Notes: generated by a model not told the origin, from the sequence alone. A DNA stretch of 64,000 nt from Acidimicrobiales bacterium (GCA_033344915.1 JAWPML010000001.1:1360369-1424368); one strand, 5' to 3'; positions 1 to 7,805 are shown, counted from the first letter of the stretch. Program-made: numbers and translations.

Positions 1-762
1 GAAAATGCCCGCAGCCTCGAAGTCGAGCGGCGTCTCGCTGAACAGGTCCCACTCCTCGCCGGTGTTTCGGCTGGACGTGGCTCCGCCAGACCGTGACAGT
101 CCGCCGAACGCGTTCTCTCCGTTGTCGGCCAGGGTCAGGAAGTCCGTCTGGGTCAAGCGGAACGACGCGTTGAAAACAGGCTCCCCGACCGGAGCGGCAC
201 GGAGTCCGTACCCGTTGACAGTCAGGACGATCGGTTGGTTCACGAGGCAGCCTCCGTCGTCGACCGCGACCGCGTCGTCCAATGCGTCCTCGACACTAGG
301 GGCGGCCCGAACGACGCAGTCGTCGTCGACGCGGACGACATCGAAGCGTGAGTCTTCCCACAACCGCCGTACGGACTCGTCCGGGAAGTGGACGAAATGG
401 GCGCCTCCGCCGATGCCCGTCACCCGTCCCTCAGCAAAGAGCAAGACGAGTTGGTCCGGATGGACGCCGCGCTCCTCGGTGCTGCTGTCCGGTGGTTCGT
501 TGCACGTGTCGTCGACGACGAGCGCCTCCGGCTCGCGGGCCTCCTCGTCGTCGACGTCGACCGACTCTGCCGGGAGGGCCTCGCCGTTCCCCTCGGTAGC
601 CCCGTTGTCGCCGGCATCCGAGCCGCTGTCGCCCTCCGGCGGCGCGGCGAGTTCGGGAAGGGCCGGCGGCGGGCCGTCGTCTCGCAGTAGAACGCCGCCG
701 ACGATCAGTCCGGCAGCGATCGCCCCGCCGATCCCCAGTGCCAAGGCCCCGATCTTCCACAT
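1..762 (-). CDS. Membrane-anchored protein of unknown function, 3' end cut by window edge
   Basis: The reading frame is open from the ATG at 760-762 to the left edge, so about 254 residues are visible and the C-terminus is missing. A strong Shine-Dalgarno sequence AGGAAGGAG (768-776) lies 5 nt before the ATG. Residues 1-24 form one hydrophobic segment after a short charged start (MWKIGALALG...), which fits an uncleaved membrane anchor. It is followed by an acidic, low-complexity linker (about 25-75) and a folded-looking region with three or four cysteines (VDDTCNEPP, VDDDCVV, DGGCLVN) that could form disulfides outside the cell. I do not recognise a family. The gene is divergent from the peroxiredoxin gene. 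Confidence 0.7.
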   Translation of the reverse strand, partial: MWKIGALALGIGGAIAAGLIVGGVLLRDDGPPPALPELAAPPEGDSGSDAGDNGATEGNGEALPAESVDVDDEEAREPEALVVDDTCNEPPDSSTEERGVHPDQLVLLFAEGRVTGIGGGAHFVHFPDESVRRLWEDSRFDVVRVDDDCVVRAAPSVEDALDDAVAVDDGGCLVNQPIVLTVNGYGLRAAPVGEPVFNASFRLTQTDFLTLADNGENAFGGLSRSGGATSSRNTGEEWDLFSETPLDFEAAGIF

Positions 763-866
763 CGCGACTCCTTCCTGAGTCCTCTGAGTCTTCCATGCCG
801 GTGGGATCCTGGCGCCGTTCGTGCTTTAGCGTGCTGGAATACTCGGCCTACGGCAGCGGTTGTCGA

Positions 867-882
867 ATTGTCCGTACATTTA
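867..882 (+). promoter_or_regulatory. Operator-like motif upstream of peroxiredoxin (copy 1)
   Basis: ATTGTCCGTACATTTA contains an inverted repeat TGT-N4-ACA within an imperfect 16-bp palindrome. The core TTGTCCGTACATTT (868-881) recurs exactly at 59783-59796, before the iron-sulfur/NrfD gene. It lies 40 nt before the peroxiredoxin ATG. A dimeric repressor or redox regulator site is the simplest reading. The part TACATT could alternatively act as a -10 element for the peroxiredoxin gene. Confidence 0.45.
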
Positions 883-921
883 CACCCGCCGGCGAGGTCG
901 GCGTGACGAGAGGAATCAGAC

Positions 922-1554
922 ATGAGCCTGCACCTGGGCGACACCGCCCCCGACTTCACCGCCGACACGACCGACGGCGAGATCTCGTTCCACGACTGGA
1001 AGAAGGGGTCGTGGGCCGTCTTCTTCAGCCACCCGGCCGATTTCACGCCGGTGTGCACCACCGAGCTCGGCCGCACCGCGGCGCTGGAGAGCGAGTTCGC
1101 CAAGCGCAACACGAAGGCGATGGCGTTGTCGGTCGATCCGATCGAGGACCACAACAAGTGGGCGCCGGACATCGGCGAGGTGGGCGGCACGGCACTCAAC
1201 TTCCCGATCGTCGCCGACCCCGACCGCACGGTCGCCGAGCTGTACGACATGATCCACCCCGGCGAAGGCGACACGTCGACGGTGCGGTCGGTGTTCATCA
1301 TCGATCCCGACGACAAGCTGCGCCTGAGCTTGACCTACCCGAAGTCGGTGGGCCGCAACTTCGACGAGATCGTGCGCGTGATCGACGCCCTCCAGGCCAC
1401 TGATCGCGCGGCCATCGCGACGCCGGCCGACTGGACCCCCGGCGACCGGGTGATCGTGTCTCCCGGCATGTCGACGGAGGACGCCAAGGCCACCTTCCAG
1501 AACGTGGAAGAGGTCAAGCCCTACCTCCGCTACGCCGACGCGCCGGCGTCCTGA
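922..1554 (+). CDS. 1-Cys peroxiredoxin (Prx6/AhpC-TSA family)
   Basis: This 210-residue cytosolic peroxidase would reduce hydrogen peroxide and organic hydroperoxides. The AhpC/TSA fold starts at residue 4, and the peroxidatic cysteine is C45 in DFTPVCTTELG, the Prx6-type PVCTTE signature. R122 (STVRSVF) matches the conserved catalytic arginine. C45 is the only cysteine in the protein, so there is no resolving cysteine, as expected for 1-Cys enzymes. The C-terminal extension (about 150-210, with W146 and the P-G-D/V-I-V-S-P segment) is typical of the Prx6 dimer domain. The start is supported by GAGAGGAA before the ATG. It stands alone and converges on the response regulator gene. The upstream motif at 867-882 may control it. 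Confidence 0.93.
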   Translation: MSLHLGDTAPDFTADTTDGEISFHDWKKGSWAVFFSHPADFTPVCTTELGRTAALESEFAKRNTKAMALSVDPIEDHNKWAPDIGEVGGTALNFPIVADPDRTVAELYDMIHPGEGDTSTVRSVFIIDPDDKLRLSLTYPKSVGRNFDEIVRVIDALQATDRAAIATPADWTPGDRVIVSPGMSTEDAKATFQNVEEVKPYLRYADAPAS

Positions 1555-1565
1555 GGGCGTCGCGG

Positions 1566-2243
1566 TCAGAACCCGATGTCGTTGTCGCCGGGGCTCGTGA
1601 GGCCGCTCTCGTAGGCGAAGACGACGGCCTGGGCGCGATCTCGAAGTCCCAGTTTGGTGAGGATGCTCGAGACGTGGCTCTTGACGGTGGCACCGCCGAT
1701 GTAGAGCGCCTCGGAGATCTCCGCGTTGGTAGATCCCTTCGCGAGCTCGCCGAGCACTTCGCGTTCGCGGTCGGTCAGGGTTTCGAGCCGGCCGGCGGTG
1801 GCGGTGTCGGACGCGAGCGTCCGTGCGAAACGGCTGATAAGGCGTCGGGTGATCGTGGGATCGAGGAGGGCGCCTCCGTCGGCGACGGTTCGTATGGCGG
1901 GAGCGAGATTCTCCGGAGGGATGTCCTTGAGGACGAATCCGGAGGCGCCGGCCTGAAGCGCCTGAAACACGTACTCGTCGGGGTCGAAGGTGGTCAGGAT
2001 GATCACCTTCAGCGGCCAGTCGGCTTCACCGAGAATCGTGGCGGTGGCGGCGAGACCGTCCATCTCAGGCATGCGAATGTCCATCAGGACGACGTCGGGG
2101 CGGTGCCGGCGGGTTTCGTCGATCGCCTCGATTCCGTTTCCGGCCTCGACGACGACTTCGATGTCGGGCTGGCGGTCGAGGACCATGGCAAAGCCGCGAC
2201 GTACGAGCGCCTGGTCGTCGACGACGGCGACGCGGATCGTCAT
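1566..2243 (-). CDS. NarL/LuxR-type response regulator, orphaned
   Basis: This 225-residue protein has a receiver domain (about 1-120) and a LuxR-type helix-turn-helix domain (about 152-215). The acidic pocket D9/D10, the phospho-acceptor D55 (LMDIRMP), T84/T85 and K106 (VLKD) are all present, so phosphorylation should work. The output domain has the usual LTDREREVL start and the VKSHVSSILTKLGL recognition region. Its ATG overlaps the stop of a truncated sensor-kinase remnant (2240-2392) by ATGA, which shows that it was the second gene of a two-component operon. With the kinase lost it is an orphan, unless a distant kinase or acetyl-phosphate supplies the phosphate. Targets are unknown. Confidence 0.92.
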   Translation of the reverse strand: MTIRVAVVDDQALVRRGFAMVLDRQPDIEVVVEAGNGIEAIDETRRHRPDVVLMDIRMPEMDGLAATATILGEADWPLKVIILTTFDPDEYVFQALQAGASGFVLKDIPPENLAPAIRTVADGGALLDPTITRRLISRFARTLASDTATAGRLETLTDREREVLGELAKGSTNAEISEALYIGGATVKSHVSSILTKLGLRDRAQAVVFAYESGLTSPGDNDIGF

Positions 2244-2392
2244 GCCCGCTCCGGTTCGAGGGGCAGGCGGGCGCGGACCCGGTAGAGGTCGGGTGGTTGC
2301 CGCTCTGCGGTGAGCGTCCCCCCGAGCAGCGTCGCTCGTTCACGCATCCCGACGATTCCGAACCCGGATGCGGGCAGGCGCGATGTGCGCGA
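2240..2392 (-). pseudogene. C-terminal remnant of a NarL-family sensor histidine kinase
   Basis: Reading the minus strand in the frame that ends at TGA 2240-2242 gives about 50 codons ending ...PASGFGIVGMRERATLLGG... and ...YRVRARLPLEPERA. This is the G2 box and tail of the HATPase_c domain of kinases that partner NarL-type regulators (normally G-x-G-L-x-G-M-R-E-R). An in-frame TGA at 2393-2395 closes the frame, and nothing kinase-like is seen further upstream, where the DUF1801 gene begins on the other strand at 2476. The dimerisation domain, H-box and N-box are therefore missing. No mobile element is visible at the break, so deletion or recombination is the likely cause. Confidence 0.75.
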
Positions 2393-2475
2393 TCACCATC
2401 TGATTCTCGCGCCGCCCGGAAACGGTCCCGAGTAGCGATCCCCGAAGCGGCGGCAGCTTCGGTCAGAATGGGGGA

Positions 2476-2889
2476 GTGGAGCACCGGACACCGCCGCCGT
2501 CCCCGGCGGTCGCCGATTGGCTGGCCGACGTCCCCGACGACGTGCGCGAATGTGTCGACCGACTGCGCTCGGTCGTCCACCGGGTGGCGTGGGAGGAAGG
2601 CGCCTGGCCGCTCGTCGAGGAGATCAAGTGGGGGCAGCCGAGCTATCGGTCGCCCCACGCGAGGGAGTCGACCCCGCTACGGCTCGGCTGGACAGACACG
2701 GGGGACGCCGCACTTCTCGCGCACTGTCAGTCTCGCGTCATCCCCGACTTCCGCGACGCGTTCGGCGACCGCTTCCGATTCGAGGGCAATCGAGCGGTGC
2801 TCTTCGGCTCGGTCGCGGACGTGCATGAGGCCGAGCTCGCCGAACTGATCCGGCACGCCCTCACGTACCGCCGTCGACGCACGCGATGA
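2476..2889 (+). CDS. DUF1801 (YdhG-like) domain protein
   Basis: The gene encodes 137 residues, starting at GTG 2476 just after GGGGGA. The segment VEEIKWGQPSYRS (about 48-60) is the family hallmark (E-x-I-K-W-x-x-P-x-Y), and the rest fits the single alpha/beta DUF1801 domain, usually 110-140 residues. The biochemical role of the family is not established. The gene sits where the N-terminal part of a sensor kinase should be, on the opposite strand, so its arrival may be linked to the loss of that kinase. Longer readings from upstream starts are out of frame with the domain. Confidence 0.8.
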   Translation: MEHRTPPPSPAVADWLADVPDDVRECVDRLRSVVHRVAWEEGAWPLVEEIKWGQPSYRSPHARESTPLRLGWTDTGDAALLAHCQSRVIPDFRDAFGDRFRFEGNRAVLFGSVADVHEAELAELIRHALTYRRRRTR

Positions 2890-2925
2890 TCTCCGTCGGC
2901 CGGGCGATCTGCGAGGATGTCGCAC

Positions 2926-3459
2926 ATGGCTGACTTTCTGACCGACGTCGAGACGCTCCGGCAACGGGCGAGAGCAAACATCGAACAGGGACCGATCACC
3001 TCTGCGTACGGGGCCGACCGGGACCGAGTCATCGCGGTGTTGAACGAGGCTCTCGCGACCGAGCTGGTGTGCATCCTGCGCTACAAGCGCCACTACTACA
3101 CGGCCACGGGCCTCAACGCGGCCCCGGTCGCGGCCGAGTTCCTCCAACACGCCAACGAAGAGCAGTTGCATGCCGACCAGATCGCGCTGCGGATCACCCA
3201 GCTCCAGGGCGAACCGAACTTCGATCCCGAGGGCCTCGCCACCCGTTCACACGCCGAGTACGACGCCAGCCTCAACCTCCTCGACATGGTGAAGGAGGAT
3301 CTGATCGCCGAACGGGTCGCCATCGAGAGCTACAGCGAGATCATCGCCTGGCTCGGCGCCAACGACCCCACGACGCGCCGCATGCTCGAAGACATCCTCG
3401 CGATGGAGGAAGAACATGCCGACGACCTCCTCAGCATCCTTCAGACCATGGCCACGTAG
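2926..3459 (+). CDS. Bacterioferritin-like ferritin-family protein
   Basis: This is a 177-residue four-helix-bundle protein with diiron-type ligands spread as in bacterioferritins: LNEALATELVC (helix A), ANEEQLHADQ (helix B, E-x-x-H), IAERVAIESYSE (helix C) and MEEEHADDL (helix D, E-x-x-H). It probably binds or stores iron and limits Fenton chemistry in the cytosol. Two in-frame ATGs are available (2917 and 2926). GCGAGG at 2911-2916 directly abuts the first but is correctly spaced for the second, so 2926 (MADFLTD) is chosen. The methionine ligand of heme in classical Bfr is not obvious, so heme binding is uncertain. Confidence 0.85.
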   Translation: MADFLTDVETLRQRARANIEQGPITSAYGADRDRVIAVLNEALATELVCILRYKRHYYTATGLNAAPVAAEFLQHANEEQLHADQIALRITQLQGEPNFDPEGLATRSHAEYDASLNLLDMVKEDLIAERVAIESYSEIIAWLGANDPTTRRMLEDILAMEEEHADDLLSILQTMAT

Positions 3460-3462
3460 CGC

Positions 3463-3765
3463 CTAGCGCCGGTCGCGGGCGCGCCACTCGTCGAGACGAG
3501 TGTCGAAGTCCGCAGGCGGCTCGTCGAGACGGAGGGTCTTCGTGCGGCCCTTGTGGCCGGCGGTGATCGACAGTTGGCGCTTTCGGACCCGCAACGCTGC
3601 CGCGAGCACCTGAATCGTGGCCTTGTTGGCGGCGCCGTCGACGGCGGGCTTCGACACCCAGACGTTGAGTGGGCCATCGGCACCCTCGCCCCAGGTGCCC
3701 CCGACGTGGTCGCGTTTGGCGCCGGGCCGAACCCGCACCCGGAAGGTGACCGACCGATCAGCCAT
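3463..3765 (-). CDS. yggU: DUF167 / YggU family protein
   Basis: The product is a 100-residue protein matching the YggU/DUF167 family almost end to end: RVRPGAK near the N-terminus, LNVWVSKPAVDGAANKA in the middle and the strand region ITAGHKGRTKTLRL. The family is a small alpha/beta fold found in most bacteria; its molecular role is not settled. The gene is convergent with the ferritin gene (3-nt gap) and divergent from the SDR gene at 3813. Confidence 0.88.
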   Translation of the reverse strand: MADRSVTFRVRVRPGAKRDHVGGTWGEGADGPLNVWVSKPAVDGAANKATIQVLAAALRVRKRQLSITAGHKGRTKTLRLDEPPADFDTRLDEWRARDRR

Positions 3766-3812
3766 GTCGTGATCGTACCCATCGGCTCGCCACCGCTGGA
3801 TAGGGTCGGCGC

Positions 3813-4565
3813 ATGAAGGGACTGGAGGGACGCCGCGTCGTGGTCACCGGGGGAGCTTCGGGCATCGGCCTGGCGACAGTGCGCCTCCTCGAAGAGGAAG
3901 GCGCGTCGGTTGCGATCATCGATCGCGATGCCGAGGGCGCCGAGGCAACAGGCGTCCCCTGGGTGCGGGCCGACCTGGCGGACCACGATGCCTGGCGGGC
4001 TGCGGTGGTGGATGCGGCAGGGAAGCTCGGTGGCATCGACGGGCTGGTGAACAACGCGGTCTCGGTCGTCGGAGGACCTGCGCCGCTGGCCGAACAGAGC
4101 CTCGATGACTTCTCGGCGACCCTCGCCAGGAACGGCACCAGCGTGCTCGCCGGCACCCAGGCTGCGGCCGACCTGATGGGCGGCCCCGGAGCCGTCGTCA
4201 ACGTTGCGTCGCTCCAAGGAACGAATGCCTCGCCCGGCCTCTATCAGTACGGCACCGCCAAGGCGGCCGTGATCCATCTCACCAAGTCCCTCGCCCTCGA
4301 GCTCGCCCCCCGCCACATCCGGGTGAACGCCGTCGCCCCCGCAATGACCCTGACCCCGGCGGTCGTGCGCGGCGTGAGCAGCGAGCGTCGGGCAGCCAGT
4401 ATCGAGGCCATCCCGCTCGGCTACGCCGGCGAACCCGAGGACATCGCCGGCACGATCGGCTTCCTCCTCAGTGATCTCGCCCGTTTCATCACCGGACAGC
4501 TGATCATCGCCGACGGCGGCCTCAGCCTCACGACGGCCCGCCCGCATCGAGGCCAGCTGCCGTAA
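3813..4565 (+). CDS. SDR-family oxidoreductase
   Basis: This 250-residue classical short-chain dehydrogenase/reductase has the TGGASGIG cofactor motif at 12-19, LVNNA at 78-82, catalytic S133 (NVASLQG) and Y146-x3-K150. D37 at the end of strand 2 favours NAD(H). The C-terminal GQLIIADGG is the usual SDR ending. The substrate cannot be told. TAGGGT at 3801-3806 lies 6 nt before the ATG and no Shine-Dalgarno is seen, so the transcript is probably leaderless. Confidence 0.9.
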   Translation: MKGLEGRRVVVTGGASGIGLATVRLLEEEGASVAIIDRDAEGAEATGVPWVRADLADHDAWRAAVVDAAGKLGGIDGLVNNAVSVVGGPAPLAEQSLDDFSATLARNGTSVLAGTQAAADLMGGPGAVVNVASLQGTNASPGLYQYGTAKAAVIHLTKSLALELAPRHIRVNAVAPAMTLTPAVVRGVSSERRAASIEAIPLGYAGEPEDIAGTIGFLLSDLARFITGQLIIADGGLSLTTARPHRGQLP

Positions 4566-4599
4566 CATCCCCGCTCGTCATACCCGAAGGAGGACCTCC

Positions 4600-5100
4600 A
4601 TGTTGACCGACGGCATCGACCATGTCGCCACCATCACCAACGACGGTGACCGCTTCATCGACTTCTACACCGAGGTGTTCGAAGCGACCGTGGAAGCCGA
4701 CGGCCCCGAGTATCCCGGCGGCCCGCGGATGATCATCCTCAACCTCGGACCCAACACCGAGCTCAACGTCTTCGAGGTCGAGGGGAACACGCAGGCCGAC
4801 CACCAGCGCCCCATGTTCGGGCGCGGTCGGCTCGACCACATCGGGTTCCACGCCGCCGACCTCGAAGGATTCGGAGAGATCCGCCGCCGCCTGATGGCCA
4901 AGGGAGCCACCGACGGGGTGGTGACCGAGTTCGGCAGGAAGATCAGCCTCTTCTTCCGCGACCCGGACCTGCTCGAGTGCGAGGTCCTGTACGCCAATCC
5001 CGACGCCGACCCCGCGGCGCTGCAGTTCGGTGAGGCGTCCGACCGGTTCCCCGACCGCACCGAGATCGGGCCGGAGTTCGTCCCGCTCGACGAACGCTGA
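4600..5100 (+). CDS. VOC (glyoxalase/dioxygenase-fold) protein
   Basis: The 166-residue protein has two beta-alpha-beta-beta-beta modules. Candidate metal ligands are H8 (IDHVAT), a histidine in LDHIGFHA (about residue 79) and E in LLECEVLY (about 127), the usual VOC H/H/E set. It could be a lyase, isomerase or dioxygenase; the substrate is unknown. A strong ribosome binding site AAGGAGGA precedes the ATG. It follows the SDR gene by 34 nt and is probably co-transcribed with it. A hairpin at 5120-5139 lies 20 nt after its stop. Confidence 0.85.
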   Translation: MLTDGIDHVATITNDGDRFIDFYTEVFEATVEADGPEYPGGPRMIILNLGPNTELNVFEVEGNTQADHQRPMFGRGRLDHIGFHAADLEGFGEIRRRLMAKGATDGVVTEFGRKISLFFRDPDLLECEVLYANPDADPAALQFGEASDRFPDRTEIGPEFVPLDER

Positions 5101-5119
5101 CCTCCCTCGCGCGATCGGC

Positions 5120-5139
5120 CGGCACCGGCTTCGGTGCCG
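5120..5139 (+). terminator. Hairpin after the VOC gene
   Basis: An 8-bp perfect stem (CGGCACCG / CGGTGCCG) with a GCTT loop lies between the VOC stop and the next start. No T-tract follows, so termination would be of the G+C-hairpin type common in actinobacteria. It directly abuts TAGGCT (5140-5145), a likely -10 element of the next gene. Confidence 0.5.
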
Positions 5140-5151
5140 TAGGCTCGGACG

Positions 5152-5919
5152 ATGCCGCCTGAGACGGACGACGCGTCAGCTGAGCCTGCTGTGACGGCCC
5201 GGATCGAAGCGATCCTGGCCGAGCTCGAGGATGCCGACTTCGAACGGCTCGACCCGCCACCGGTCGTCTGGGAGGGAATCGAAGCGGCGATCGGCTCCGG
5301 CGCGGAGCGTTCGCCCAAGATCCCGCCGTCCCGCGACCTCTCGTCCCGCACGGTGGTCGAGTACTCGATCGACGCCGACGATGTCGTGATCGACGTGGGG
5401 GCGACCTGGACGCAGTTCGCCGAGGACAACGATGCCCCTGAGCTGGGAGTTCTATCCCCGGATCGCACCCTCTGGAGCTACTTCGAGGGCGACGACGTGA
5501 CGGAATTGTGGCGCCTTCTGGTGGCGCGGGTCAGAACCCTGCAGCAGCCGGCCCAGGTGCCACTGCGATGCGACGCTCCGCATGCCCGACGGTGGTTCGA
5601 CATGGCGGTCACGCCGGCGCCCGACGGCGCGGTGCGCTTCCGATGCGACATGGTCTTCGAGGAAGCGCGGCCGGCGGTGTCGCTTCTCGACACCCACGCG
5701 GAACGCGACAGCGAGATGGCGGCCGTTGCGCTCTGCAGCTGGTGTGCACGAGCCCAGGACGGCGTTCGCTGGCTCGACATCGAGACGTTGGTCCGGGAGT
5801 TGCGCCTGTTGGAGCGCACGGCCGTGCCCTCGATCGCCCACGGGATCTGCGCGTCCTGTCGGGAGGAGATGGCGGCAGAGCTACTCGTTCCCGCCAACCA
5901 CCGCGACGCTTCGAACTGA
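5152..5919 (+). CDS. PAS-like protein with CxxC...HGICxxC zinc-ribbon-like tail
   Basis: The protein has 255 residues. Residues 10-50 (RIEAILAELEDADFERLDPPPVVWEGI) resemble the N-terminal region of actinobacterial anti-sigma factors. The centre (about 68-185) reads like a PAS-type sensory fold. The C-terminal part has CSWCARAQDG...WLDIE and, further on, SIAHGICASC. This matches the CxWCxxxRD...FSHGICPxC module known at the end of many PAS sensor proteins and suggests a structural zinc site. No kinase, cyclase or DNA-binding output domain is present. A role in signalling by protein-protein contact is an inference. TAGGCT lies 6 nt before the ATG, suggesting a leaderless mRNA. Confidence 0.7.
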   Translation: MPPETDDASAEPAVTARIEAILAELEDADFERLDPPPVVWEGIEAAIGSGAERSPKIPPSRDLSSRTVVEYSIDADDVVIDVGATWTQFAEDNDAPELGVLSPDRTLWSYFEGDDVTELWRLLVARVRTLQQPAQVPLRCDAPHARRWFDMAVTPAPDGAVRFRCDMVFEEARPAVSLLDTHAERDSEMAAVALCSWCARAQDGVRWLDIETLVRELRLLERTAVPSIAHGICASCREEMAAELLVPANHRDASN

Positions 5920-5937
5920 CCCGGGGCTCCGGCAACC

Positions 5938-6750
5938 GTGTCGTCCGCTGTCGAACCCGTCACCGCGGAGCCGTTGTCGTACGACCGTCGCAGTGTGCTG
6001 CAACAGCAGTGGAGCGAGCTCGCGTTCTTCCACTGGGCGTACGACCCCGAGGTCGTTCAGCGGCAGCTTCCGGCCGGGCTCACGATCGACACGTTCGACG
6101 GGAGCGCGTGGATCGGCTTGATCCCGTTCGAGATGCGCGACGTCCGGTTGGGATGGACACCCCCCGTGCCGTGGCTCGGCACGTTCGTCGAGATCAACGT
6201 CCGGACCTATGTCGTGGATCCGTCGGGGCGCCGAGCGGTCTGGTTCTTCTCCCTCGATGTACCCCGCTCGGCGATCGTCGCGGTCGCCCGGTCGGTCTTC
6301 GCCCTTCCGTACTGCTGGGCCGAGGCCTCCCACCTGCACGACGCAGGCAACCATCGATACGAAATGAGGCGACGGTGGCCCCGACCATCGGGCGCGTCGG
6401 CCGCGATGAGCTTCGCCGTCGGAGACGCGATTCTCGACGAGGACGTCAGCGACCTCGATCACTTCCTGACGGCCCGGTGGGCCCTGCTCACGCAACGCCG
6501 CGGCCGGCTCCTGTACGGCCAGGTGCACCATCCGCGGTGGCCGCTGCATCGAGTCGAGGACGTTCACATCGATCAGTCGGTGATCGAGGCCGCGGGGCTT
6601 CCGCGCCCGGTCGGCGCGCCCCGGGCGCTCTATTCACCCGGCGTCGAGGTCGAGGTCGCCTGGCTCGAGGGCGTATCCACCGCCGTCACCGGGAGCAGAG
6701 GTCGATCCACGCGATCTCGAGTCGGAACGCACCGTCGACCGCGTCGCTGA
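5938..6750 (+). CDS. DUF2071 (YqjF-like) protein
   Basis: The protein has 270 residues, starting at GTG 5938. Family features are visible in order: W-x-x-L-x-F-x-H-W-x-Y (SELAFFHWAYDPEVV), LPAGLTIDTFDGSAWIGL, and FVEINVRTYVV. DUF2071 proteins are soluble and of unknown function. Family similarity ends near YSPGVEVEVAW (about 240); the last 30 residues are Arg/Ser-rich readthrough that runs 65 bp into the convergent CIA30-like gene. The original stop may have been lost. The gene follows the PAS-like gene by 18 nt and is probably in the same transcript. Confidence 0.8.
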   Translation: MSSAVEPVTAEPLSYDRRSVLQQQWSELAFFHWAYDPEVVQRQLPAGLTIDTFDGSAWIGLIPFEMRDVRLGWTPPVPWLGTFVEINVRTYVVDPSGRRAVWFFSLDVPRSAIVAVARSVFALPYCWAEASHLHDAGNHRYEMRRRWPRPSGASAAMSFAVGDAILDEDVSDLDHFLTARWALLTQRRGRLLYGQVHHPRWPLHRVEDVHIDQSVIEAAGLPRPVGAPRALYSPGVEVEVAWLEGVSTAVTGSRGRSTRSRVGTHRRPRR

Positions 6751-7210
6751 CGAGCACACCGGTGCGGGTTGCCAACTCCTTACGGAACGGCAGGTCGTCG
6801 ATGGGTCGACCGAAGATCACCGGCACCAGGTCGTCGAACGAGATCGAGACGGTTTGCCACTCCCCGGGAGTGCCGAACTCGATCGGCGCGCGGTGTGACA
6901 CCCGGCGATCGCCGGATGCGCTCCCGTCGTCGAAGGTCAGCAGGTAGGCCCGGTCGTCGGGTCGCGCTCGCAGCTCGATCCGGTCGAAGGGGCTGAGCGT
7001 GCCCGGCTCCATCGGGAGACGCACCGAGGAGAATCCGCCGCCGTCGGTGTCGGTCACCCCCGCGAAGGTCAGGACCCCGGCAGCGAAGGACAGCTCACCG
7101 CGTGACCGGCCACCCATCACGTCGTCGTCCACCACGGACCACCGTCGGTCGCCCGCGTCGGACTCGAAGTCGGCCAGGCGCTGACGGGGGGCTTGGTCCT
7201 CGATGGGCAT
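6686..7210 (-). CDS. CIA30-family (complex I intermediate-associated protein 30) protein
   Basis: The 174-residue protein starts at ATG 7210 (MPIEDQAP). Family features: the W-x-V-V-D-D-D-V-M-G-G-x-S segment (RWSVVDDDVMGGRSRGEL, about 22-39), GGGFSSVRL and the jelly-roll-like strands after it. In mitochondria such proteins help build complex I; bacterial members are unassigned galactose-binding-like proteins. It lies 5 nt downstream of the DUF427 gene, so the two form an operon. Its 3' end overlaps the convergent DUF2071 gene by 65 bp. Confidence 0.82.
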   Translation of the reverse strand: MPIEDQAPRQRLADFESDAGDRRWSVVDDDVMGGRSRGELSFAAGVLTFAGVTDTDGGGFSSVRLPMEPGTLSPFDRIELRARPDDRAYLLTFDDGSASGDRRVSHRAPIEFGTPGEWQTVSISFDDLVPVIFGRPIDDLPFRKELATRTGVLVSDAVDGAFRLEIAWIDLCSR

Positions 7211-7215
7211 CGGGA

Positions 7216-7782
7216 TCACCAGCCCGCCGTGTCGGGCTCGCCCTTGAACGGGCCGACGACGTCGTCGGTGATCCATCCGCCGTAGAAGCCTCCGGCCTGG
7301 GGTCGTGCCTTTTCGCCGTCCACGGTGCAGCGGACCCGGCCCGGGTAGAACGAGATCCAACCGGCGTAGTCGCCGAACTCCGGGTAGGGATCGGGATAGC
7401 GCCAGCCCACGGGATGGGTGGTACCGGCGAGCGCCAGATACTCGGCCGCACCTTTCCACTCGCAGTGCGATGTGCCGGCCACGGGTACCAATCGCCCCGC
7501 GACCACGGACTCCGGTGGGAGGTAGAACGCCGGCGGGTGCGATGTCTCGAGGACGCGCACGGAGCGGTCGGTGGAGGCCACGAGATCTCCATCCGCGCCC
7601 ACCTCCACGACTCGCCCGTCCGGTACGACCACGGGAGGCCGTGGATAGTCCCACACCGACTCCTGGCCAGGACCGGGAACGTCGGCGAACGGCGGCCGTT
7701 GGTCGCCCCGGTGCTTCCAGCCGTCGCGGGCGTGCTGGAGCCACGTCGGAGGGTCGTTGCGCACGCGCGCCACGCTACCCAT
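7216..7782 (-). CDS. DUF427 domain protein
   Basis: The 188-residue protein starts at ATG 7782 (MGSVARVRNDPP); the frame is open further upstream but that part is Arg-rich and not protein-like. The DUF427 core is clear: SVWDYPRPP, RVLETSHPPAFYLP, SHCEWKGAAEYLAL and PQAGGFYGGWITDDVVGPFKG near the C-terminus. The function is unknown; the fold is a small beta barrel. It is the first gene of a two-gene unit with the CIA30-like gene. Confidence 0.88.
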   Translation of the reverse strand: MGSVARVRNDPPTWLQHARDGWKHRGDQRPPFADVPGPGQESVWDYPRPPVVVPDGRVVEVGADGDLVASTDRSVRVLETSHPPAFYLPPESVVAGRLVPVAGTSHCEWKGAAEYLALAGTTHPVGWRYPDPYPEFGDYAGWISFYPGRVRCTVDGEKARPQAGGFYGGWITDDVVGPFKGEPDTAGW

Positions 7783-7805
7783 GGCGCCCCGCCTTCGTTG
7801 GTCGC

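Noticed and set aside
2393-2475. Insertion element as the cause of the kinase truncation
   Set aside because: No inverted repeats, target duplication or transposase fragment is visible around the break.
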